In this document: positions 6,936 through 12,269 of the stretch, one piece after another
How the letters are laid out: the number at the start of each line of letters is the position of its first letter
Numbering within the stretch: the stretch's first letter is position 1
Source: Deltaproteobacteria bacterium
GTDB taxonomy: Bacteria > Desulfobacterota_C > Deferrisomatia > Deferrisomatales > JACRMM01
Assembly: GCA_016218905.1 (NCBI GenBank)
Contig: JACRCS010000988.1
Location: 1-12,269 of the forward strand
Length of the DNA: 12,269 bases
Reading direction: 5' to 3'
Notes under the pieces: generated by a model
Seen by the model: only the letters and a program-made list of their open reading frames with translations
Told to the model about the DNA's origin: nothing
Databases searched by the model: none
Translations under genes and position numbers: made by a program

Positions 6936-7281
6936 GGTCGTCTTCTCCTTCGGACGTCCTGAGGTTCGGTCTTCGCTCGGAGCGGCGCTCGCGCCTTGCG
7001 TGCGCCCGGCGGGTCCGGTCGTTCCGCTTGCCCGCCCCGGCCCGCCTCAGTCAACCATTGTTACGCTATACGCCGCGACGGTTCCCGCTCTATGACCTGT
7101 GTCATACAGACAGGCAGATTCTTCCTCGTCTCCTCGCCGCTTCTCCGCGTTTGGTGCCGAGGACGTTCGTTTTGTTCCCTCGCTGTCCCCGCAGCGACGG
7201 CCAACATCCGTCGAGAGCGGGGGGCGACACGAGGGAGTGAGGCCCCAACGCCTTCGGACCGAATACTCGCCTCGAGCTCGC
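6936..7281. other. 346-bp intergenic region, probable promoter region of the envelope operon
   Basis: No convincing gene is seen on either strand. It separates the end of dctM from the start of the Ycf48-like gene, both on the minus strand, and is far longer than the spacings inside either operon. It holds the dyad at 7091-7106, an overlapping CCTGT-N9-ACAGG repeat (7096-7114), a TCGCTG-N6-CAGCGA dyad (7180-7197) and the short palindrome TTCGGACCGAA (7253-7263). A TATAGC on the minus strand (7065-7070) could be a -10 element, but it lacks a good -35. The left-hand operon probably starts here. Confidence 0.55.
7091..7106. promoter_or_regulatory. Perfect dyad TATGAC-CTGT-GTCATA, candidate operator
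   Basis: The 16-bp sequence TATGACCTGTGTCATA has perfect 6-bp half-sites around a 4-bp spacer. It lies about 155-170 bases upstream of the Ycf48-like start, in the only long gap between the two operons. A compact A/T-ended dyad in GC-rich surroundings looks like a homodimeric regulator site. Reading leftward on the minus strand, it would overlap the -35 zone of a promoter using TATAGC at 7065-7070. The regulator cannot be named from sequence. Confidence 0.4.
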
Positions 7282-8568
7282 CTAGTTGCCCATGAGTCGC
7301 GTCGGGAGCCAGAGGACCAGCGGGGGGTAGTACGTGACCAGGAGGAGCACGACGGCGAGGGCGAGGATGAAAGGAGTGCTCTCGCGAAAGGTCTCCCCGA
7401 CACGGGCGTTGCCGATGGACGACGTGAGATAGACGAGGAAACCGACGGGAGGCGTCAGAAGCCCGATCTGGAGGTTCAGCACCACCATGACCCCGAAGTG
7501 CACGGGGTCGACGCCGACCTTCTGGACGAGAGGGACGAACATGGGGACGAGGATGATGAGGGCCGGGACCGGGTCGAGGACGCAGCCCCAGGCGAGGAAG
7601 AAGACGTTGATGACGAGCAGCGTCACCCAGGGGGAGGTCGAGATGGACTGCACCGTCGCCACGATCGCGTCCGCGACGCGCATGTTGGCGAGGAGCCAAC
7701 CGAAGACGTATGAAGCGCTCAGGATCAGGAGCATCACCGCCGAACCGGCCGCCGCCCGGCCGAAGACGCGGGGAATGTCCCGAAACCCCATGCCCCGGTA
7801 GACGAAGAGCCCCACCACGAGGGCGTAGAGCGCGGCGATGGCGCCCGCCTCCGTGGCGGTCATGAGGCCGGCCACGATGCCGCCGAGGACCAGGAGGGGC
7901 ATGAGGAGGGCGAAGAGCGCTTCCCAGAGGGCTCGGAAGCGCTCGGACCAGACGACGCGCGGCGACGTCGCGTAGCCGCGCCTGCGGCTGACGAGGTAGG
8001 ACGTTCCCATCAGGTAGAGTCCCATCACGGCGCCCGGCACCGCGCCGCCCAGGAAGAGCTTCCCGATGGAGATGTTGGCGAGGATCCCGAGGACGAGCAT
8101 GGGGAGGGACGGCGGGATGATGGGCCCGATGGTGCCCGCGGCGGCCGTAAGGGCGGAGGCATAGGGGGCGCCGAAGCCGGCGCGCTTCATCGCGGGGATG
8201 AGCACGGAGCCGGTGGCCGCGGCGTCTGCCACGGAGGAGCCGGAGACGCCGGCCATGAGCATGTTCGAGACGACCACCACGTGGGAGAGCCCGCCCCGGA
8301 AGTGACCGACGAAGGCGGTGGCCACGTTGACGAGCCGCTGGGTGATGCCGCCCTCGTTCATCAGCTCGCCCGCGAGGTAGAAGAAGGGAATCGCCAGGAG
8401 CGAGAAGGAGTCGAGGCCGGAGAGCATGCGCTGCGGAAGCACCTCGAGCGGGATCTGCCCCGGGTGGACGAGGATGAACGCCGTGGAGGCGAGCCCCATC
8501 GAGAAGGCCACCGGCACGCCCAGCGCCATGAAGGCGAAGAGGAAGAGGAGCAGTAGCGCGAGGTCCAC
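7282..8568 (-). CDS. dctM: TRAP transporter large permease subunit (DctM family)
   Basis: This is a 428-residue protein starting at GTG 8566-8568 with GGAGG 5 bases upstream. The N-terminus (LALLLLFLFAFMALGVPVAF) and length match DctM proteins. It is hydrophobic throughout, about 11-12 predicted membrane helices. It carries family landmarks: LLAIPFFYLAGELMNEGG (57-74), GVSGSSVADAAATG (107-120) and GTIGPIIPPS (145-154). These regions form the transport core of this Na+-coupled family. It is the last gene of the hyuA-hyuB-dctPQM run, 70 bases after dctQ. With DctQ it forms the inner-membrane complex fed by the DctP binding protein. The substrate class is usually a carboxylate; the specific one is unknown here. 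Confidence 0.95.
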   Translation of the reverse strand: MDLALLLLFLFAFMALGVPVAFSMGLASTAFILVHPGQIPLEVLPQRMLSGLDSFSLLAIPFFYLAGELMNEGGITQRLVNVATAFVGHFRGGLSHVVVVSNMLMAGVSGSSVADAAATGSVLIPAMKRAGFGAPYASALTAAAGTIGPIIPPSLPMLVLGILANISIGKLFLGGAVPGAVMGLYLMGTSYLVSRRRGYATSPRVVWSERFRALWEALFALLMPLLVLGGIVAGLMTATEAGAIAALYALVVGLFVYRGMGFRDIPRVFGRAAAGSAVMLLILSASYVFGWLLANMRVADAIVATVQSISTSPWVTLLVINVFFLAWGCVLDPVPALIILVPMFVPLVQKVGVDPVHFGVMVVLNLQIGLLTPPVGFLVYLTSSIGNARVGETFRESTPFILALAVVLLLVTYYPPLVLWLPTRLMGN

Positions 8569-8573
8569 GTCAG

Positions 8574-8578
8574 CCTCC
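8574..8578 (-). promoter_or_regulatory. Ribosome binding site for the GTG start of dctM
   Basis: GGAGG on the minus strand lies 5 bases before GTG 8566-8568 and supports the non-ATG start. The next in-frame ATG is 13 codons on and would cut into the first membrane helix. Confidence 0.7.
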
Positions 8579-8638
8579 GGGCCCGACGACCTCCTGGCGA
8601 GGCGGTCGGGCGTGGACAGGTCGAAAGGGATCAGCCGC

Positions 8639-9136
8639 CTACCGACTCTCCAAGGAGGTCGACTCTTCGTGAGCCGGCGGCGCGAGGATCCGAAAGAAGA
8701 TCAGGAGGCCCATGAGCCCCGCGCCCACCGGAAGGGCGGCGTAGAGGTACATGACCGTGAAGGGCAGAAACGCGTAGAAAGTGAGGTCCCCCGCCTTCAC
8801 CACCGGGAGGCTCTTCGCGATCAGCAGAAGCAGGAAGGCGAGCACCACCACGTGCACGAGGACGTCGAGGCGCCTCCGGTTCGCTTTGCCGAGCTTCTCG
8901 CGGAGCATGTCCATCCGGAGATGGACGTTCCGGTAGAGGGCCGCGGCGGACCCGAGCCACGCGGCCCAGCCGAAGAAGAGGACGGAGAGCTCCTCGGGCC
9001 AAGGCAGCGAGGCCTGGAAGAGGTACCGCAGCCCCACCTGGAGCGAGACCACGAGCAGCATCCCGAGGAGGAGCAGGCCCGCGACGAGCTCCACCAGGCC
9101 GCCCAGGCGCTCGGAGGCCTTCGCGAAGCGGCTCAT
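8639..9136 (-). CDS. dctQ: TRAP transporter small permease subunit (DctQ family)
   Basis: This is a 165-residue protein from ATG 9134-9136. Its first bases overlap the dctP stop as ATGA (9133-9136), so translation is probably coupled; there is no strong Shine-Dalgarno. The reading frame stays open further upstream, but that part lies inside dctP and is GC-rich out-of-frame sequence. Four membrane helices are visible, at about 13-35, 50-68, 88-108 and 125-150. LRYLFQASLPWPEELSVLFF (36-55) is the familiar R-Y-x-F-x-x-x-x-x-W-x-E-E pattern of DctQ, and HLRMDML follows at about 72-78, as usual. It partners DctM in the inner membrane. The C-terminal tail is short and polar. Confidence 0.93.
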   Translation of the reverse strand: MSRFAKASERLGGLVELVAGLLLLGMLLVVSLQVGLRYLFQASLPWPEELSVLFFGWAAWLGSAAALYRNVHLRMDMLREKLGKANRRRLDVLVHVVVLAFLLLLIAKSLPVVKAGDLTFYAFLPFTVMYLYAALPVGAGLMGLLIFFRILAPPAHEESTSLESR

Positions 9137-10155
9137 TTGCTCTTCAGCTTCCGGACCTCCTGGAGGAGGCCCTTGCGCCAGAACTTCCCCGAGCTGTCCC
9201 ACTCCTCGAGCAGCGGCTCGATCATCGCCGCGAAGGCCTGACGGTCGGGGACCGTGATGTTCATCCCCTTGGCCTTCAGCGTCTCGAGGTCCTTCAGCTC
9301 CTGCGCCCGCCAGGTCTGGCTCTGGAACTCGCCGGCCTCGGCCCCCGCCTCGATCACGATCTTCCGCTGGGCCGGCGTGAGGCTGTCCCACGCCTTGTCG
9401 CTCATCACCAGCGTGAGCGCGGGCATCAGGTGGGCCAGGAGGGCCACGTTTTTCTCCACCTCGTAGAACTTCATCTGGGCGACCGAGATGACGTCGCTGT
9501 CCTCCCCGTCCACGAGGCCCGTCTGGAGGGCCGTGAAGAGCTCGCTGAACTCCACCGGGGTCGGCGCCGCCCCCCAGGCCCGGAAGATCTCCAGGTGCAT
9601 GGGGAAGGGCGCCACGCGGATCTTCAGCCCCTTCAGGTCGGCCGGCGTCTTCACCGGCTTCGTCTTCGTGGAGAGCTGCTTGGGGCTCCGGTCGCCGAAG
9701 TAGGCGAAGACCTGGAAGCCCACCCTCGCGTTGTTGAACTCCGAGATGATCTCCGCGAGGACCGGCGAGCGGAGGAAGGCCAGCAGATGGTTCGTGTCGC
9801 GGAAGGCGAAGGGCGCCATGAAGACATTGAAGTCCCGCCCGTTGCGGAAGGGGGCGAGCATCGCGTAATCCATCACGCTCACGTCGATCGTGCCGGTCTT
9901 GAGCGCACCCGGCGTCTCCCGCACGTTGGCGAGCTGCGCGTTGGGAAAGACCTGGACCTCCATCTCGCCCTTGCTCTTCGCCGCAACGAGCTCGGCGAAC
10001 TTCACCGCGCCCTTGTGCATGGGCGTGCCTTCCGAGAGGAAGTGCGAGAACTTGAGGGTGACCTTCGCCTCGGCGGCCGAGCCCGCAAGGGCCGCGAGGA
10101 CCAGCGCCATCAGGGTGCAGAGCTTCGCAGCGAGCCCTCTACGACCGGTGGTCAT
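9133..10155 (-). CDS. dctP: TRAP transporter periplasmic solute-binding protein (DctP family)
   Basis: This is a 340-residue protein from ATG 10153-10155 with a very strong AAAAAGGAGG 5 bases upstream. The signal peptide has MTTGRRG, a hydrophobic core at about 9-24, and cleavage after AEA (residue 30). The mature part begins KVTLKFSHFL, typical of DctP. LKGLKIRV (174-181) contains Arg180, which aligns with the conserved arginine that grips the substrate carboxylate in this family. It is followed by GAAPTPVEFSELFTALQTGL (195-214) and VDGEDS, the usual second-lobe landmarks. Length is normal. It lies 88 bases after hyuB and overlaps dctQ. Next to hyuAB, a plausible ligand is a small carboxylate such as 5-oxoproline or a carboxylated hydantoin (inference only). 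Confidence 0.95.
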   Translation of the reverse strand: MTTGRRGLAAKLCTLMALVLAALAGSAAEAKVTLKFSHFLSEGTPMHKGAVKFAELVAAKSKGEMEVQVFPNAQLANVRETPGALKTGTIDVSVMDYAMLAPFRNGRDFNVFMAPFAFRDTNHLLAFLRSPVLAEIISEFNNARVGFQVFAYFGDRSPKQLSTKTKPVKTPADLKGLKIRVAPFPMHLEIFRAWGAAPTPVEFSELFTALQTGLVDGEDSDVISVAQMKFYEVEKNVALLAHLMPALTLVMSDKAWDSLTPAQRKIVIEAGAEAGEFQSQTWRAQELKDLETLKAKGMNITVPDRQAFAAMIEPLLEEWDSSGKFWRKGLLQEVRKLKSK

Positions 10156-10160
10156 TCTCG

Positions 10161-10170
10161 CCTCCTTTTT
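10161..10170 (-). promoter_or_regulatory. Strong ribosome binding site of dctP
   Basis: AAAAAGGAGG on the minus strand, 5 bases before ATG 10153-10155, is the best Shine-Dalgarno in the window. It fits the high amount of binding protein that TRAP systems need relative to their permeases. It rules out the longer open frame that runs up into hyuB. Confidence 0.8.
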
Positions 10171-10243
10171 GATGGGCGGCCGAGCCGCGCCGGCAACGTC
10201 TTCTCCAACACGTCTGTTTCGAAACCGGAAAGGAAGACCGGCC

Positions 10244-11965
10244 TCACGGTCCCCCACGGAGCGCCCTCGTCCCGTCGTGGTCGACGCTTCGCCCGTCGGC
10301 TCCGAGCGCGACGCCGTAGTCGAGGCGGGCGCTCTCCGGCGAGACGTACCCGTTGCGGACGTCCTCCAGCACCGCCTCCGGAGGCCGCTCCAGCGGGTCG
10401 CCGTAGCCCCCGCCACCGCCCGCGGTCACGACGACGCGGTCGCCCTCGTCGAGCTCCACGCCGGGATGCTTGAGCACCTCGAACTCGCCCTTCGCCTTGG
10501 ACCGGATCAGGGCGAAGTTGCGCAGCCCCTCCTTGCCTCCGAAGAGCCCCCAGTGTGGCGTCTTCCCCTTCTCGATCACGCCGAAGAAGATGCCCGGCGC
10601 GGTGAGCCGGAAGTGGGTCCGGGAAGCGAGACCGCCCCGGTGTCTGCCGGCGCCGCCGCTGTCCGGCACGAGCTCGCAGCGGTCGACCACGAGGGGGTAG
10701 GTCGACTCCAGGACCTCGCTCGGCGTGTTCTTGCACGCCCCGGCCGAGAGCGGATAGAGGAAGCACTCCCCGTCGGAGTGGTAGTCTCCGCCCTGACCGA
10801 CCACGCAGGGGGTGAGCGTCCCCCAGTACCTTCCGGTCTCCGGGTCCATCCCGGCGAACCCCTCGCACACGACGTCGGCCCCCGAGAGCGCGGGGACGCG
10901 CTCGGGGAGCGCCCGGTGGAGGGCCCGGTTGATCAGGTCGAGGGCGATCGGGGCCACCCAGGCGTAGAGGAAGGAGGGCACCGTGTCGCTCGCGTTGAAG
11001 ATGCTCCCCTCGGGCGCGACCACCTTGATGGGCCGGTTGAAGCCCTCGTTCCCGGGGAGCTCGGGGACGGTGAGCGCCTTCACGCCGACCCTCGCCGCCG
11101 CCAGGGTGCTGATCAGGAGGCCGTTCATCGGTCCCCGCTGCTCGGGCGCGGAGCCGGTGAAGTCGATCGTGATCTCGTCGCCTTCGACCGTGATCGTGAC
11201 CTTCACCGGGACGGGCCGGTCGTGGTCGATGCCGTTGTCGTCCAGGTAGTCCTCGGCCGTGTAGACCCCGTCGGGGATCGCGGCGATGGCGTGGCGGATC
11301 ATCCGTTCGCTGTGGCCGTAGATCTCCTCGACACACGCGCGCACGGTCTCGGCGCCGTACTTGTCGAGGAGCTCCGCGATCTGCTTCTCCGCGAACCGGC
11401 AGCCGGCGACCTGGGCCTGCATGTCGCCCCAGACCGCGTCCGGCGCCCGCGAGTTCGCCTTGATGATCTCCCAGACGTCCTTCTGGAGCTCTCCCTTCCG
11501 GTAGATGCGCACCGGGGGCACCCGCAGGCCCTCCTCGAAGACGTGCCGGGCGTCGGTGGGGAAGACGTCCTTCGCGCCCAGGTCGAGCCAGTGGGACTTG
11601 GTCGACGCGTACCCGAAGAGGCTCCCCCGGTAGAAGATGGGGGTGAAGAGCAGCGCGTCGGAGGTGTGGGCGCCGGTGATGCCCGGGCAGGTCGAGATGA
11701 TCACGTCCCCGGGTTCGAGGTTCTCCTTCCCCAGCACTTCGACGCAGTTCCGCGTCGCCGGGCCGAGGCTCCCCAGGAAGAGCAGCATGCCGTGGGACTG
11801 AGCGAGCACGCCCGCCTCAGCGTCGAGGACGCCGAAGCAGCAGTCCATGATCTCGTACAGGAAGGGAGTCACGCCGCAGCGGAAGGCTGTCTCCTGCATG
11901 CCGTTGGCCACGGAGATCAGGTTGTTCCGTACGACGGCGAGGGTGATCGGGTTTACTTGCGCCAT
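10244..11965 (-). CDS. hyuB: Hydantoinase B/oxoprolinase family protein (HyuB)
   Basis: This is a 573-residue protein from ATG 11963-11965, preceded by GAAGGGAAAGAG. The N-terminus (NPITLAVVRNNLISVANGMQ) and C-terminus (GGGGGYGDPLERPPEAVLED from 516, then VRNGYVSPESARLDYGV) are textbook for PF02538, and the length is normal. Subunits of this type pair with HyuA in ATP-dependent N-methylhydantoinases, 5-oxoprolinases and acetone/acetophenone carboxylases; the sequence does not distinguish these. The likely metal-site pairs are kept as H100-x-x-D103 and H125-x-x-D128. The region usually reading N-D-P-Y just before the first His is STCPGITG here (91-98), so the active-site loop is divergent. The A-subunit gene is immediately upstream. 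Cytoplasmic enzyme; exact reaction not assigned. Confidence 0.93.
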   Translation of the reverse strand: MAQVNPITLAVVRNNLISVANGMQETAFRCGVTPFLYEIMDCCFGVLDAEAGVLAQSHGMLLFLGSLGPATRNCVEVLGKENLEPGDVIISTCPGITGAHTSDALLFTPIFYRGSLFGYASTKSHWLDLGAKDVFPTDARHVFEEGLRVPPVRIYRKGELQKDVWEIIKANSRAPDAVWGDMQAQVAGCRFAEKQIAELLDKYGAETVRACVEEIYGHSERMIRHAIAAIPDGVYTAEDYLDDNGIDHDRPVPVKVTITVEGDEITIDFTGSAPEQRGPMNGLLISTLAAARVGVKALTVPELPGNEGFNRPIKVVAPEGSIFNASDTVPSFLYAWVAPIALDLINRALHRALPERVPALSGADVVCEGFAGMDPETGRYWGTLTPCVVGQGGDYHSDGECFLYPLSAGACKNTPSEVLESTYPLVVDRCELVPDSGGAGRHRGGLASRTHFRLTAPGIFFGVIEKGKTPHWGLFGGKEGLRNFALIRSKAKGEFEVLKHPGVELDEGDRVVVTAGGGGGYGDPLERPPEAVLEDVRNGYVSPESARLDYGVALGADGRSVDHDGTRALRGGP

Positions 11966-12122
11966 GGGCTCTTTCCCTTCAAATACGCTCGAGCGCTGAA
12001 GGAGTTCCAGGTCAGGTCAGCTCTTTGTGGGAGCGGGCTCCAGGCCGCGATTCTGGGCCGAAGGCCCCGGGTCGGGCTGCGCCCGATATCGCGGCCTGGA
12101 GGCCGCTCCCACGAGGCACCCG
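11966..12122. other. 157-bp spacer between hyuA and hyuB
   Basis: Genes for HyuA and HyuB are usually very close or overlapping. Here the spacer is mostly occupied by the cloverleaf repeat at 12027-12112. The remainder holds the hyuB ribosome-binding region, a CGCTCGAGCG palindrome (11986-11995) and a small GGTCAGGTCA tandem near 12011. No ORF of note is seen. Confidence 0.7.
12027..12112. repeat. REP-like palindromic element with cloverleaf folding potential
   Basis: The outer arms are 25 bp each (12027-12051 and 12088-12112). They begin GTGGGAGCGG and end CCGCGAT, and match as reverse complements at 24 of 25 positions, the exception being the 11th base. The 36-base interior holds two more perfect hairpins: GGGCC-GAA-GGCCC (12055-12067) and TCGGGC-TGC-GCCCGA (12072-12086). 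The predicted fold is a long stem topped by two short ones. Arms of the GTGGGAGCGGC...CCGCGAT type belong to a repeat style I know from several GC-rich genomes (REP/REPIN-like, often mobilised by RAYT transposases). It starts 10 bases after the hyuA stop. No clear target duplication was seen. Confidence 0.85.
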
Positions 12123-12269
12123 CTAGAGCTCGATCACCAGATTTGCCAGCGGGTCGACGCCGAGCCGCTGACCGGGCAGCACGACCGTGATGTGATGCGG
12201 CTCCTCCACGATCGCGGGCCCCGCGACGACGTGGCCGGGCGCGAGGCGATCGCGGTCGTACACGTCGCA
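12123..12269 (-). CDS. hyuA: Hydantoinase A/oxoprolinase family protein (HyuA), C-terminal fragment
   Basis: The last 48 codons of a minus-strand gene run in from the right edge and stop at TAG 12123-12125. They read CDVYDRDRLAPGHVVAGPAI, then VEEPHHITVVLPGQ, and end LANLVIEL. The YDRxxLxxGxxxxGPAIVEE pattern with a following PGQ is the standard C-terminal end of HyuA/5-oxoprolinase A proteins (PF01968 family and its C-terminal domain). Only the tail is visible, so the ATP-binding core and true length cannot be judged. It is upstream of hyuB in the same direction, and the two products normally form one enzyme. The 157-base gap between them is unusual. Confidence 0.88.
   Translation of the reverse strand, partial: CDVYDRDRLAPGHVVAGPAIVEEPHHITVVLPGQRLGVDPLANLVIEL

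Noticed and set aside
7026..7054. TTGACT (minus strand, 7049-7054) as a -35 box
   Set aside because: The matching -10 position reads GCAAGC, with no A/T-rich hexamer at acceptable spacing.
7180..7197. TCGCTG-N6-CAGCGA hairpin as terminator of the dctM transcript
   Set aside because: On the minus strand it is followed by AGGGAACAAAACG, with no T-tract. It may be incidental.
10176..10188. GCGGC-CGA-GCCGC hairpin just upstream of dctP
   Set aside because: It is a short GC-only stem, with no T-tract and no sign of attenuation. It is the kind of chance dyad expected in GC-rich DNA.
9890..12190. Very long open frame on the + strand (766 codons) across hyuB and dctP
   Set aside because: It is antisense to two clear family members, has low-complexity Arg/Glu/Gly/Val-rich composition and no recognisable domain. 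It is a GC-rich shadow.
1..12269. CRISPR arrays, tRNA, rRNA, transposases, toxin-antitoxin pairs
   Set aside because: I looked for regularly spaced direct repeats, tRNA-like cloverleafs with CCA or anticodon features, and small paired ORFs. None was found. The cloverleaf at 12027-12112 is a palindromic repeat, not a tRNA.

Overview
The window reads as high-GC chromosomal DNA from a Gram-negative (diderm) bacterium. The evidence is exported proteins with classical signal peptides, a predicted outer-membrane beta-barrel, a TRAP transporter that needs a periplasm, and GC-rich codon use. The gene families would suit Proteobacteria or deep diderm soil and groundwater lineages such as Binatota or Methylomirabilota/Rokubacteria. 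The sequence alone does not settle the lineage. Apart from a gene tail at the left edge (1-96, + strand), every convincing gene is on the minus strand, so transcription runs from right to left.

Right half (12269 down to 7282): a catabolic and uptake operon. In transcription order it holds the 3' end of a hydantoinase/oxoprolinase A-subunit gene (hyuA), an 86-bp repeat that can fold as a cloverleaf (12027-12112), an intact B-subunit gene (hyuB), and a complete TRAP transporter in the order dctP-dctQ-dctM. The dctP and dctQ genes overlap by ATGA. The natural reading is high-affinity uptake of a small carboxylate-bearing compound, followed by ATP-dependent opening of a cyclic amide or carboxylation by HyuAB. 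The substrate cannot be read from the sequence.

Middle (6936-7281): a 346-bp non-coding stretch with a perfect 6-bp dyad, TATGAC-N4-GTCATA. It probably holds the promoter and operator region of the next operon.

Left half (6935 down to 248): a four-gene envelope operon. It encodes an exported seven-repeat Ycf48-like beta-propeller, an 810-residue RND/MMPL-family inner-membrane transporter, a DUF1302 outer-membrane-barrel-like protein and a DUF1329 periplasmic protein. Part of the DUF1329 protein resembles the LolA-like carriers found beside MMPL pumps. Together they look like a trans-envelope machine for a hydrophobic molecule: pump, periplasmic carrier, outer-membrane acceptor and propeller scaffold. 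The families recur together in genomes but the function is, to my knowledge, not established. This is the best candidate for an undescribed system here.

Left edge: the operon ends at 248 and meets the tail of a convergent + strand gene ending at 96. Between them lies a CACAGAG-type inverted repeat (136-204). No rRNA, tRNA, CRISPR array, transposase or integrase was seen.
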